DNA of 22,112 bases from CAYWMD01 sp964458575 (GCA_964458575.1 CAYWMD010000086.1:1-22112), one strand, 5' to 3'; shown: positions 14,406 through 22,112, numbered from the stretch's first letter. Numbers and translations: made by a program. Notes: generated from the letters alone by a model not told the origin.

Positions 14406-14481
14406 AGCGAAATCCGACTTGAAAGCGGGCGACCCGAAAAACCTCACCGCGCTGGCCATTGCCTCAAGGGACGGCCGATTC

Positions 14482-14934
14482 ATGGCGCATTACTCCGCCA
14501 AAGGGCTGGCCAGCCTGGAGTTCCCATCAACAAAGAACCGTGCCAGGCCCGCGGCTGAAAAGGTGGCGTCCGCGCAAATCCGACGCTGGCATCGCACAAC
14601 CACCGCGGCGTTGAAATGCGCCCTGGCGGGTCGCGCCATCCGACGGCTCGCGCCGCTGGATGACTCGGCCGGCACGGCATTTCAACGGAGCGTCTGGCGG
14701 GCCATGCGCAAAATTCAGCGTGGTCAGACGCGGAGTTACGGGGAAATTGCGCGAGCCATCGGCAAGCCAAGAGCCGTGCGTGCCGTGGGCGGTGCGTGCG
14801 GGGCGAATCCGATTCCGGTCTTCGTGCCGTGCCACCGGGTGCTGGCCGCGAAGCAACGGATCGGCGGCTTTTCCGCCGGGTTGGATTGGAAACGACGATT
14901 GCTGGCGCGCGAAGGCGCAAGCCTGCGAGGTTAA
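14482..14934 (+). CDS. ogt: Methylated-DNA--protein-cysteine S-methyltransferase (Ogt type)
   Basis: A DNA repair suicide enzyme that moves alkyl groups from O6-alkylguanine to its own cysteine. The active site is intact in NPIPVFVPCHRVLA (C in P-C-H-R-V, about residue 116). The helix-turn-helix segment QTRSYGEIARAIGKPRAVRAVG is present, as is the C-terminal GGFSAGLDWKRRLLAREGA. The N-terminal domain is short (MAHYSAKGLASLEFP), giving about 150 residues from the ATG at 14482; the frame is open back to 14371, inside the preceding gene. A purine-rich AAGGGA lies 13 bases before the chosen ATG. A TTG at 14419 is another possible start. The stop codon (14932-14934) overlaps the stop of the convergent transporter gene by two bases in TTAA. 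No ada or alkA gene is visible. Confidence 0.88.
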   Translation: MAHYSAKGLASLEFPSTKNRARPAAEKVASAQIRRWHRTTTAALKCALAGRAIRRLAPLDDSAGTAFQRSVWRAMRKIQRGQTRSYGEIARAIGKPRAVRAVGGACGANPIPVFVPCHRVLAAKQRIGGFSAGLDWKRRLLAREGASLRG

Positions 14935-16292
14935 ATCGCAGCAGTTATCGCTGCTTTCGCCAGCCGGCGTTGTTTGCGCATCACCAGCAGCATGGCGCAA
15001 CCACCAATCGCGCCGAAGCCCGCCATCGCCGGAAACCAGGAAGCCCAACCGTAAAGTCTTAGCAATTCACCCATCACCGGAATCGCAATGCCGGCCCCAA
15101 AATACTGGAACGAATCAATGACGCCCGCGGCGAATCCGGCCATCTTCGGTCCGCCAATATCCATCGGCGCCGCCGCCCCCACGATGGAATGCGTTGAATT
15201 TGCCGTGAGCGAAATGACCACGAGAAAGAGGCAGCTTAAGAACACGCCGCGCGTCCCGAGGCCTTCGATGAGCAATACAGCGGTCAAGATCGCCGCCGTC
15301 TCCAGAAAATAGAGCGTCATCGCCACCGGCGAGCGGTGGCCGCGGAAGATTTTGTCCGAGATCAGTCCCGCCCCGAGCGACCCGAGCACCGCCACCAACG
15401 GCATCAATTGCAACGTCCACTTGACGGCGGGCATCTGGCGGGTCAATTCGAGTTCATCAATGAAATAAAGGATGGCCAGGCGGTCCGCGCCGTGGCGGAC
15501 CGCACCCGTGCAGGCGTAGGCCGCGGCGTAATACCAGACGAGCGGATGCCGCGCGATGGTCAGGAATGACGCTTTAAGCGAAACGCGGACGCCTGCGGCC
15601 GGATCCTCGGCATCACCGGTGTGGAAATCCGCAAAACCCGCCTTGGCCGGTGTTTCCTTGACGTAAACGATGAGCAGCACCGCCAGCAACAGCATGATCA
15701 TGGGCGGCACCCAGAAGAGCCAGCGCCAGTGCAACGCGGGCATGGTCCAAATGAAGATGGAGCCGCCGAGCAGCAGCGGAGCGAGCCAGTTGATGCCGAA
15801 GCGGCCGAGTTGGATCATGAAGCCGAAGATGCCGGCAAACGTGCCGCGTTCGGTGCGGTGAAACCAGGCGGCATTGATCTTGATCATCCCGGGCGCGCCG
15901 AACGCCTGCAGGTAACCGTTCAACAGCCAGATGCCGGCGAAGGTGGAAAACGTCCCGGCGAAGGAGGCCGCGCCGAACAGAATGTTGGTGAGGATCGTGC
16001 CGATGGCGCCAATCAACATCGCGCGCTTGCCGCCGATGCGATCGGTGAAAAGCCCGTTGACGAGCTGGCCGACGCCATAAGCCCAGAACCAGCAACCCAG
16101 AATCCGTGTGATGTCGCGATTGTCAAAGCCGTATTCCTTTTTCAGGTCCGGCGCCGCCCAGTCAAAATTGTAGCGGCTCATGTAGTAGGAGGCATACAGG
16201 AGGCCGAGGAGAAACCAGTTCAAGCCACGGCGCGGGCGAAAGCCCGGCGGATAGTGCAGTCGCGTCGGGGCGGGCGACGCAGATTGGCTCAT
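14931..16292 (-). CDS. MFS transporter, organophosphate:phosphate antiporter (GlpT/UhpT-like) family
   Basis: A 453-residue inner-membrane transporter with about 12 hydrophobic helices. OPA-family signatures are present in the first half: YASYYMSRYNFDWAAPDLKK, with the R of RYN matching the substrate-phosphate arginine region of GlpT, then YGVGQLVNGLFTDRIGGKRAM, the loop 2-3 motif. The second half repeats it more loosely (GSLGAGLISDKIFRGHRSP). Family members exchange inorganic phosphate for glycerol-3-phosphate, hexose phosphates or related organic anions; the substrate here is unknown. The start at 16292 is well supported by AGGAAG placed 4 bases upstream; an ATG at 16340 would overlap the preceding gene. 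It follows a paralogous transporter by 44 bases on the same strand, surely one operon. Confidence 0.9.
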   Translation of the reverse strand: MSQSASPAPTRLHYPPGFRPRRGLNWFLLGLLYASYYMSRYNFDWAAPDLKKEYGFDNRDITRILGCWFWAYGVGQLVNGLFTDRIGGKRAMLIGAIGTILTNILFGAASFAGTFSTFAGIWLLNGYLQAFGAPGMIKINAAWFHRTERGTFAGIFGFMIQLGRFGINWLAPLLLGGSIFIWTMPALHWRWLFWVPPMIMLLLAVLLIVYVKETPAKAGFADFHTGDAEDPAAGVRVSLKASFLTIARHPLVWYYAAAYACTGAVRHGADRLAILYFIDELELTRQMPAVKWTLQLMPLVAVLGSLGAGLISDKIFRGHRSPVAMTLYFLETAAILTAVLLIEGLGTRGVFLSCLFLVVISLTANSTHSIVGAAAPMDIGGPKMAGFAAGVIDSFQYFGAGIAIPVMGELLRLYGWASWFPAMAGFGAIGGCAMLLVMRKQRRLAKAAITAAI

Positions 16293-16336
16293 GCGCTTCC
16301 TATACCATCCCGCGCGGGGTAGCGCCAACCGGATTC

Positions 16337-17881
16337 TCAAATCGCCGGGTTCCCGCCGTTGGCCTTTTCGACCCGCTCGATGTATCTCCGGGTCGCCGCC
16401 GGCAGTTCATGCCAGATGACCCAGGCGAGGATCATCCCCAGCAGCGCAAACGGCGACAGAAAAACCGGCCACCAATACCAACTGCGCCCGGTCAATTCGC
16501 TGAAGTGAAAGAATGTGGACGAGGTTTGTTCCGACGCGGACGCCACGTGATCCTTCGGCGTCAGAAAACCGATGCCCAGTGATTGGATGGTGCTGCCGAG
16601 ATAAACAAACCCATCCACAATGCCGGAGCAGGTGGCGGTAGCCTTGCGGCCGCCGAAGTCGGCCGCGGCCGTGCCGGACATCAGCGAATGAACGCCGATC
16701 ACGGCCATGGAGATGAACAGGGCGGCCAGGGCGACGACCACCGGCGAGTTGAAGAGATAAACCGCCATGCCCACCGAGAGCGCAAACATGACCCCGCACA
16801 ACAGCGCCGCCGGCGGACCGCGCCGGGATTGAAAGAGTTTGTCCGACATCAACCCGCCGGTGAACCCGCCAATGATTCCGAAGACGCAGAGCAGAAAGCC
16901 CCAGTTCTTTTGAAAGTACTCCGCGCCGGGTTGGGGCACTTCGTGGGTGAAAATCGTGTACCACTGGATGATGCCGTTGCGCATCACCCCGGAGGTCAGT
17001 TCGATGGCGGCCACCAGCAGCATCAAACGGCTGGCGAATACCTTCTTCAACAAATCCAGCGTGGAAAGCTCGATGTGCATCGCGCCAGAAGAGGCGTCGT
17101 GCGTGTCCAGATGCGGAAAGCCCGCGTCCTCCGGCGTGTCCTTGATGAGCCAGCCGTCCAGCGCCGCCCAGAAGAGCATGATCACGGCCGGAATGAAAAA
17201 CACCGCCCACGTCGCGTCCACCGGCCGCGAGTCTACCGCGAAGAGGCTGCGAACCAGGCCGGCCAGCCAGCCGCTGTGGGCGGGCGGCGCGGCTTTCGTC
17301 ATCTCCACGATGTTCCGCCCCCAATCGAACGCGAAATAAACTCCGAACGAGATCAGCGTGCCGAAGATCGCGCCAAACACGCCGCGCTCCCGCACATGAA
17401 ACCAGTAGGCCTTCACTTTGATGATCGAAACCGCGCCGTAACTTTGAAAATACATGTTCAGCCCGTAGATGACCGAGTAAGCCGCCACCAGACTCATCTT
17501 CCACCGGCCCAGCACGACCAGATAGGTCAAAATGCCCAGCAGGATGTTCGCGAACGAGGAGCCAAGGGCGGCGATGATGATACCGCGCTTGCCGCCGATC
17601 TTGTCCACGAGCGGTCCGTTGATCAGAAAGGAAAAGGCATACACAAACGTGCCGGCGCCAAAAATGATGCCGAAATCCTCCTTGGTCATCAGCGAACCGA
17701 GGGCGTTTTTGGAAACCTGGAGATTGTAGCGTCCCATGTAGAGGAACGCGTAGGTCATGCCCAGCGGAAACCAGTTGATGAAACGCCGCAACATGAACCA
17801 GCGGTCATGGTGCATCGGGTTGTTGTAGAAATAGAGCCCGATGACGCCCGCCAGACAAACAACGACGAAGAAGAATTCCAT
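16337..17881 (-). CDS. MFS transporter, OPA (sugar-phosphate) family paralogue with extra N-terminal helix
   Basis: A 514-residue paralogue of the next gene. YAFLYMGRYNLQVSKNAL and FLINGPLVDKIGGKRGIII match the OPA first-half signatures, and GGFTGGLMSDKLFQSRRGP the equivalent loop in the second half. It differs in an extra hydrophobic segment at the N terminus (MEFFFVVVCLAGVIGLYFY), making about 13 membrane helices and probably putting the N terminus outside, and in long soluble loops near residues 205-225 and 265-295. The two transporters may form a sensor and transporter pair, as UhpC and UhpT do, or act separately; no two-component genes are near, so I keep both as transporters. The start at 17881 is preferred because the helix begins at once; the ATG-proximal Shine-Dalgarno is weak. 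An operator-like motif lies just upstream. Confidence 0.87.
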   Translation of the reverse strand: MEFFFVVVCLAGVIGLYFYNNPMHHDRWFMLRRFINWFPLGMTYAFLYMGRYNLQVSKNALGSLMTKEDFGIIFGAGTFVYAFSFLINGPLVDKIGGKRGIIIAALGSSFANILLGILTYLVVLGRWKMSLVAAYSVIYGLNMYFQSYGAVSIIKVKAYWFHVRERGVFGAIFGTLISFGVYFAFDWGRNIVEMTKAAPPAHSGWLAGLVRSLFAVDSRPVDATWAVFFIPAVIMLFWAALDGWLIKDTPEDAGFPHLDTHDASSGAMHIELSTLDLLKKVFASRLMLLVAAIELTSGVMRNGIIQWYTIFTHEVPQPGAEYFQKNWGFLLCVFGIIGGFTGGLMSDKLFQSRRGPPAALLCGVMFALSVGMAVYLFNSPVVVALAALFISMAVIGVHSLMSGTAAADFGGRKATATCSGIVDGFVYLGSTIQSLGIGFLTPKDHVASASEQTSSTFFHFSELTGRSWYWWPVFLSPFALLGMILAWVIWHELPAATRRYIERVEKANGGNPAI

Positions 17882-17892
17882 GTAGATTAAGC

Positions 17893-18006
17893 GGTTTGGC
17901 GGGCGGCGCGTTTCATGAATTCGTATCCGGTGGTCTGGCAATCCGCCAAACGTGCGCCAGCTAAACAGAGCCCAGCCGGGCGGTCAAAAGATTTTCCCGC
18001 CAAACC
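17893..18006. promoter_or_regulatory. Three copies of an operator-like 9-mer in a divergent intergenic region
   Basis: The 9-mer CCGCCAAAC occurs at 17943-17951 and 17997-18005, and inverted as GTTTGGCGG at 17894-17902. The outer two copies match over 11 bases (GGTTTGGCGGG at 17893-17903 against CCCGCCAAACC at 17996-18006). All lie in the 204 bases between the transporter operon and the DUF4434 gene. Such density suggests a regulator binding site controlling both sides; the regulator is unknown. The inverted copy at 17894 is only about 12 bases before the transporter ATG. Confidence 0.5.
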
Positions 18007-18085
18007 ACGAAATCGGAGGCCCGCACGAGTTTGATACTGCGCCCGGATTGCGGGTCGGTAGCATTGGTGTTGGCATTACAACATT

Positions 18086-19225
18086 ATGGAAATCTTGGTC
18101 TGCGCAGAACCACCTTGCCCCTTTCACGCACCAGGCAAACCGCCCCGGCCGGCGATTTTCTGCCGGGTCTTCCACGGAATTCTTGCGGGGCTGCTGTTGG
18201 CAATGACAGGTTGTGCCAGTCTTAAGCCGACAGACCGGGCTGCGCTCGTGGGTTGCCTGTGGGCGGTGTCGCCCGGACTGAAGCCCGGCACGCTGAATCT
18301 GACTCCAACCGAATTGGACGCCATTCAAGGCTTGGGCATGTCGGTCGTGATTCTCAACGGCGACCGGATCGGTCAACCCGCGCCGCAGAACGCGAACGAC
18401 CCGGCGGAAAAGCTGTTCGAGGAAGGCGATCGTCGCGGGTTGAGCTTTTTCGTGGATACCTCGGCCCTGCCGGCTTGGTGGACCCGCTCCGATCCGGCCC
18501 CCGAACTGGCGCGCGCCCGGGAACGCATCGGCCGGCTGCACGCACGCTACGGACACCACAAATCCTTCAAAGGCTTCTACGTGCCTTACGAGCTTTATGT
18601 GATGTGGGGAGACCAGCGGGAACTCATTCGCACGCTTTACCGCGAGGTCGCCACATACTGCAAGTCGGTCGCCCCGGAAAAGCCGGTCATGATTTCTCCC
18701 TTCTTCATCCTGGACAACCAGGGTTTGCTGGGCGATTTCCGCTGGGCCACGCCGAACGAGTATCAAGCCTTCTGGACCGAGATTCTCCGCGAAGCGCCCG
18801 TGGACATCGTTGCCCTTCAGGATCGTGGCGAGCATCTGTCCTATTACACCGACGATCAATGTGCGCCCTTCTTTGCGGCAATGAAAAGCGCCTGCGCGGC
18901 CACAGGCAAGCAACTTTGGGCCAACGTCGAAACCGGCGAACTTGAGGTGGCAGGTCCGGAGGCTTATGCGATGCGCTTCGGACGCAAGACGCACGTCAAC
19001 GATCCGAAGACCCGTCCTTACTGGCGGGCGATCTCGGGGGACAAGCTGATGGCGAAACTGCGCTTCGTGCGCCGTTATTCTCAAACCGCCATCACTTGGG
19101 GCTACCGTGAGTTTGTGCGCCCCTCGCTCGGGCCGGGCGCGGCGGAGTTGTACGCCGAATACAAGGCGCGGCTCGTTCCATCGAAGCGGACAGCCGTGCC
19201 GGGGTCAAAAGCAGACGAAAAATGA
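18086..19225 (+). CDS. DUF4434-type lipoprotein (glycosidase-like barrel)
   Basis: A 379-residue lipoprotein. A hydrophobic stretch, GILAGLLLAMTGCASL, ends in a lipobox with Cys43 as the likely acylation site. The mature part looks like a DUF4434 TIM barrel: KGFYVPYELYVMWG, a likely catalytic-type Glu after strand 4; DIVALQDRGEH, matching the Q-D-G/R segment; and KQLWANVETGELE near residue 285. DUF4434 proteins resemble clan-A glycosidases, but I know of no firm activity. The n-region before the lipobox is about 30 residues, longer than usual and rich in Pro and Cys. No other ATG, GTG or TTG falls at a better place, so 18086 is kept with caution. It stands divergent from the OPA transporters with a shared regulatory region. 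Confidence 0.8.
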   Translation: MEILVCAEPPCPFHAPGKPPRPAIFCRVFHGILAGLLLAMTGCASLKPTDRAALVGCLWAVSPGLKPGTLNLTPTELDAIQGLGMSVVILNGDRIGQPAPQNANDPAEKLFEEGDRRGLSFFVDTSALPAWWTRSDPAPELARARERIGRLHARYGHHKSFKGFYVPYELYVMWGDQRELIRTLYREVATYCKSVAPEKPVMISPFFILDNQGLLGDFRWATPNEYQAFWTEILREAPVDIVALQDRGEHLSYYTDDQCAPFFAAMKSACAATGKQLWANVETGELEVAGPEAYAMRFGRKTHVNDPKTRPYWRAISGDKLMAKLRFVRRYSQTAITWGYREFVRPSLGPGAAELYAEYKARLVPSKRTAVPGSKADEK

Positions 19226-19292
19226 GGCTTAACGATCACCATGACGGACTTTTCTTCCCCTTCCGCGGCCGCACGGCGAGATTGCGTAACTC

Positions 19293-20570
19293 TCATTTGA
19301 CTGTCACCACGACGTAATTCTTCTTCCCTTTCCGTAGCAGGACGTGCTTGCCGAAAAGCAAATCCTTCGTCGTCACGGTGCGGGTAGCGCTGGGTTCGCG
19401 GACGTTGTTGAGGTTTACGCCGCCGCCTTCGATGTCTTTCCGGGCCTGGCCTTTTGAGGGACAAAGACCCGAGTGCACGAGCAATTCGACCAGCGGCAGA
19501 CCGGCGCCGTCGAGATTGGCTTTCTCGATTTCCTTTGTCGGGACTTCACCGACGATTTCGTTGAAGGTGGCTTCGGAAACGCCGTCGAGATTGCCACCGA
19601 AGAGAATTTCGCTCGCGCGGATGGCCTCGGTTGTGGCGCCTGCACCGTGAATCAAATCCGTCACGGCTTTGGCCAATGCTTTGTGCGCTTCGCGAGCGCC
19701 GGGATTCGCGGTGTGCTTCGATTCGAGCGCGGCGATTTCTTCGTGCGAAAGGAAGGTAAAGTATTTCAGGTAGCGGCTGACATCACGGTCGTCGGTGTTT
19801 ATCCAGAATTGGTAAAAGCGATAAACAGAGGTGCGCTTGGGGTCGAGCCAGACCGTGCCGGCTTCGGTTTTGCCAAACTTCGTGCCATCGGTCTTGGTGA
19901 TGAGCGGGAGCGTGAGGCCGTAAGCCGTTTTGCCGAGTTTTTTCCGGATAAGGTCAATGCCGGCGGTGATGTTGCCCCATTGATCGCTGCCGCCGATTTG
20001 CAGTTCACAGTCGCGGTCGCGACAAAGGACGTAAAAGTCGAACGCTTGGACCAACATGTAGCTGAACTCGGTGTAGCTGATGCCGACTTCGCGGTCCTCC
20101 ATCCGGGCGCGGACGCTTTCCTTGGCGACCATCTGGTTGACGGAAAAATGTTTTCCGATGTCGCGCAGGAATTCCAGAAAGGTGATCGGCGTCATCCAGG
20201 AAGCGTTGTCAACGAGCTGGGCGGGATTCTGTTTCGTGTCGAAGTCGAGTAAACGGCGCAATTGGCCGTTCATTCCCGCGAGATTCGCTTCCAACCGCTC
20301 GCGCGTCAGCAATTGGCGTTCGGCGGTTTTACCGCTTGGATCGCCGATTAGTCCGGTGGCGCCGCCGGCCAGCGCTACGGGCCGGTGCCCGGCCAATTGA
20401 AAACGGCGCAAGCCCAGCAACGGCACCATGCTGCCCACGTGCAAGCTGTCGGCGGTGGGATCGAAGCCCGCATAGAGCGTTGTCGGCGCAGCGAGGCGTT
20501 TGGTCAATTGCTCCGCGTCGGTGCAGTCTTGCACCAGGCCGCGCCATTTCAGTTCGTCCAAAATGCTCAC
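19293..20570 (-). CDS. tyrS: Tyrosyl-tRNA synthetase
   Basis: A 425-residue class I synthetase that charges tRNA-Tyr with tyrosine, cytoplasmic and essential. FDPTADSLHVGS (36-47) holds the HIGH-type motif as H44-V-G-S. GLIGDPSGKTAER (73-85), SYTEFSYMLVQAFDFY (165-180) and GGSDQWGNI (193-201) form the tyrosine pocket, and DGTKFGKTEAG (228-238) is the KMSKS-type loop in its bacterial KFGKT form. An S4-like RNA-binding domain closes the protein (about 360-425: LPLVELLVHSGLCPSKGQARKDIEGGGVNLNN by parts). The start is GTG at 20570: an in-frame TAG lies nine bases upstream and the sequence S-I-L-D-E-L-K-W-R-G is where the family begins. The leader shows no T-box. It lies downstream of rpsA on the same strand but a terminator separates them. 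Confidence 0.97.
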   Translation of the reverse strand: MSILDELKWRGLVQDCTDAEQLTKRLAAPTTLYAGFDPTADSLHVGSMVPLLGLRRFQLAGHRPVALAGGATGLIGDPSGKTAERQLLTRERLEANLAGMNGQLRRLLDFDTKQNPAQLVDNASWMTPITFLEFLRDIGKHFSVNQMVAKESVRARMEDREVGISYTEFSYMLVQAFDFYVLCRDRDCELQIGGSDQWGNITAGIDLIRKKLGKTAYGLTLPLITKTDGTKFGKTEAGTVWLDPKRTSVYRFYQFWINTDDRDVSRYLKYFTFLSHEEIAALESKHTANPGAREAHKALAKAVTDLIHGAGATTEAIRASEILFGGNLDGVSEATFNEIVGEVPTKEIEKANLDGAGLPLVELLVHSGLCPSKGQARKDIEGGGVNLNNVREPSATRTVTTKDLLFGKHVLLRKGKKNYVVVTVK

Positions 20571-20584
20571 GGGCCTAGGCTAAA

Positions 20585-20625
20585 TTGCCGATGGACGAAT
20601 GCCAATGGCCAATTGCCAATGGCCA
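20585..20625. repeat. Short tandem repeat, 14-bp period
   Basis: TGCCAATGGCCA occurs at 20600-20611 and again at 20614-20625, a 14-base period. A decayed third unit (TTGCCGATGGACGAA) lies just before, at 20585-20599. Each unit contains the palindrome TGGCCA. It sits directly upstream of tyrS and could vary in copy number. Confidence 0.55.
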
Positions 20626-20710
20626 TGAATTGAGTGCGGGTTTGTGACTCGCGAGCGAAAGCCGCCGAGACTAATGAACCTCAAATTCGACGCGCCTCCA
20701 GCGGTCGTCA

Positions 20711-20737
20711 GTGCTGCGGCCCGGAGGGCCGCGCGCC
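20711..20737 (+). repeat. Single copy of the TGCTGCG hairpin repeat
   Basis: GTGCTGCGG begins the unit. Its stem is GCGGCCC (20716-20722), loop GGA, GGGCCGC (20726-20732), a perfect 7 bp, followed by GCGCC. Flanks and loop match the two units at 6231-6257 (inverted) and 6309-6337, while the stem bases differ and still pair. It lies just beyond the rpsA terminator. Confidence 0.6.
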
Positions 20738-20770
20738 AAAAGAAAAGGGCGGGTCGTTGCCGACCCGCCC
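20738..20770 (-). terminator. Strong intrinsic terminator of rpsA
   Basis: On the minus strand, GGGCGGGTCG (complement of 20761-20770) pairs perfectly with CGACCCGCCC (complement of 20747-20756) around a 4-base loop. It is followed at once by TTTTCTTTT (20746 to 20738). It lies 30 bases after the rpsA stop, so rpsA transcription should end here and tyrS should have its own promoter. Confidence 0.92.
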
Positions 20771-20799
20771 GCGGTGATTCTTGAATTTCGACGCCTGCC

Positions 20800-22112
20800 T
20801 TACTCCTGCTTCGCCGCTTCGTCCACGGCGTCGAAGGCGTGTTGCAGGGCCACGAGATCTTCGCCGGGTTTGAGGGCGTCGAGCGCGGCCTGCTCGGCTT
20901 TGAGCTGCTCGGTTGAGTAGTTGGCGGCCTTGATCGAGAGGCCGATGCGGCGCTCGCCCTTGTCAATCTTGATGACACGCGCGGTGACTTCCTGCCCGGG
21001 CTTGAGCACGTTCTTGATCTTGTCCACGCGCTCCTCGCTGATTTGCGAAATGTGCACCAGGCCGTCAATGTCTTCCTTCAAGCCCACAAACGCGCCGAAG
21101 CTCGCGAGCTTAGTGACCTGGCCGGTGACGAGGTCGCCGACCTTGTAGAGTTGATCAATTTTCTCCCACGGGTCGTTGCCGAGCTGTTTGACGCCCACCG
21201 CAATGCGTTGGTTGGCCTTGTCCACTTCGAGCACCTGCGCTTCGACTTCGTCGCCCTTCTTGAAGACTTCGCTGGGGTGATTGATCTTGCGCGTCCACGA
21301 AATGTCGGACACGTGAATCATGCCGTCCAATCCTTCCTCTAGTTCGATGAACGCACCGTAACTGGTGAGGTTGCGGATCTTGCCCTTGACCCTGGTGCCG
21401 GCGGGATACTTCGTCTCGGCATTGTCCCACGGGTTGGCTTCCAACTGCCGGATGCCGAGGCTGATCTTCTGCTCCTCGCGGTTGATGCCGAGGACGACGG
21501 CTTCGATCTCCTGTTCCGCCTTGAGCATGTCGCTCGGTTTGGCGACGCGCTTGGTCCAGGACAGCTCGGTCACGTGCACGAGACCTTCGACGCCGGGTTC
21601 GAGTTCCACAAACGCGCCGTAAGGCACGAGGTTGACGACCTTGCCCTTGACCTTCGCGCCGACGGGATACTTGGTTTCGATCTGGTCCCACGGGTTGGCC
21701 ATCTTCTGCTTGAGGCCAAGGCTGACACGTTCCTTTTCGCGGTTAATGTCGAGCACCACCACGTCGAGGTCCTGGCCGACCTTGAGAATGTCCGACGGAT
21801 GCGCGATCCGGCCCCAGCTCATGTCCGTGATGTGGAGCAAACCGTCAATGCCGTTGAGGTCAATGAACGCGCCGAAGTCGGTGATGTTCTTGACCGTGCC
21901 CTTGCGGATGTCGCCCGGCACCATCTCGGCGAGCAGCTTGGAGCGGCGCTCGTTGCGCTCGGCCTCGATCAGCTCGCGGCGGCTGAGCACCACGTTCTGG
22001 CGGTCCTGGTTGACCTTGACGACCTTGAACTCGTAGGAATTGCCCACGTATTGGGCGAGGTTCTTGGGCGGGGTGATGTCAATTTGCGAGGCCGGCAGGA
22101 AGGCCTCGACGC
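20800..22112 (-). CDS. rpsA: 30S ribosomal protein S1 (C-terminal part, cut by window edge)
   Basis: The frame stays open through the window end. The translated part runs from V-E-A-F-L-P-A-S-Q-I-D-I, the end of S1 domain 2 of ribosomal protein S1, so the true start lies outside. Four complete S1 domains follow, starting at GDIRKGTVKNITDFGAFIDL, GAKVKGKVVNLVPYGAFVEL, GTRVKGKIRNLTSYGAFIEL and GDLVTGQVTKLASFGAFVGL, separated by the usual KMANPWDQIE, QLEANPWDNAE and QLGNDPWEKID linkers. These would be domains 3 to 6 of the six-domain form. A short acidic tail ends the protein (ALDALKPGEDLVALQHAFDAVDEAAKQE). S1 holds mRNA on the small subunit and is especially needed for leaders with weak Shine-Dalgarno sequences, as most genes here have. 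Confidence 0.96.
   Translation of the reverse strand, partial: VEAFLPASQIDITPPKNLAQYVGNSYEFKVVKVNQDRQNVVLSRRELIEAERNERRSKLLAEMVPGDIRKGTVKNITDFGAFIDLNGIDGLLHITDMSWGRIAHPSDILKVGQDLDVVVLDINREKERVSLGLKQKMANPWDQIETKYPVGAKVKGKVVNLVPYGAFVELEPGVEGLVHVTELSWTKRVAKPSDMLKAEQEIEAVVLGINREEQKISLGIRQLEANPWDNAETKYPAGTRVKGKIRNLTSYGAFIELEEGLDGMIHVSDISWTRKINHPSEVFKKGDEVEAQVLEVDKANQRIAVGVKQLGNDPWEKIDQLYKVGDLVTGQVTKLASFGAFVGLKEDIDGLVHISQISEERVDKIKNVLKPGQEVTARVIKIDKGERRIGLSIKAANYSTEQLKAEQAALDALKPGEDLVALQHAFDAVDEAAKQE

Noticed and set aside
16337..17881. Calling the first OPA paralogue a UhpC-type sensor
   Set aside because: UhpC calls depend on linked uhpA/uhpB genes, which are absent here, and the transport-type loop motifs are intact.
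16583..17890. Open frame of 435 codons on the plus strand opposite the first OPA transporter
   Set aside because: Its composition (Arg, His, Glu, Asp rich) is what the complement of a membrane protein gene gives; there are no motifs.
20571..20799. T-box riboswitch upstream of tyrS
   Set aside because: No T-box core sequence, specifier loop or antiterminator pair is visible in the leader.
1..22112. CRISPR arrays, tRNA or rRNA genes, phage or insertion sequence genes
   Set aside because: I looked for regular direct repeats with spacers, tRNA-like TTCGA arms with acceptor pairing, and transposase or integrase motifs, and saw none.

Overview
The window looks like chromosomal DNA of a GC-rich member of the Verrucomicrobiota, most likely the Pedosphaera/Limisphaerales side. 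This is inferred from content, not from a marker comparison. It holds many secreted carbohydrate-active enzymes of diverse families, a Tat-exported Gfo/Idh/MocA oxidoreductase, a type I sulfatase, a DUF4434 lipoprotein, mostly weak Shine-Dalgarno sequences, and several kinds of intergenic paired-hairpin repeats. There is no SusC/SusD pair, phage, transposase, tRNA or rRNA gene, or CRISPR array.

Layout. Positions 80-1782 (minus) hold an enolase-superfamily enzyme followed by a nitroreductase. Divergent from them is a Tat-secreted Gfo/Idh/MocA protein (1990-3354), then, after a hairpin-rich repeat, a large GH42-like secreted glycosidase with an N-terminal sandwich module (3539-6214). A GH5-like secreted glycosidase converges on it (6351-7874, minus), with an inverted hairpin pair between the two stops. 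A second, 70-bp hairpin pair lies inside the GH5 signal-peptide region. Positions 7979-10932 are a translationally coupled pair: a secreted nucleoside-hydrolase-like protein and a sulfatase with a C-terminal HEAT-like tail. A secreted heparinase II/III-like lyase converges on them (10973-12913, minus).

Positions 13083-14934 (plus) hold two small proteins with coiled coils and C-terminal membrane anchors, followed by an Ogt-type DNA alkyltransferase. The alkyltransferase stop overlaps, tail to tail, the stop of a minus-strand pair of OPA-type (GlpT/UhpT-like) major facilitator transporters (14931-17881). A divergent intergenic region with three copies of a 9-bp motif separates the transporters from a DUF4434 lipoprotein (18086-19225). 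The right end holds housekeeping genes on the minus strand: tyrS (19293-20570) and the 3' part of rpsA (20800 to the window edge), with a strong intrinsic terminator between them.

How it fits together (inference). Positions 80-12913 and 14931-19225 read as a saccharide-scavenging region. Sulfatase, lyase and glycosidases act outside the cytoplasm. The Gfo/Idh and enolase-superfamily enzymes convert sugars or sugar acids, and the OPA transporters bring phosphorylated or anionic products in. No substrate can be assigned from sequence alone. The least explained features are the structured repeats with stem covariation, the repeat absorbed into the GH5 leader, the triple operator-like motif, and the pair of tail-anchored coiled-coil proteins.
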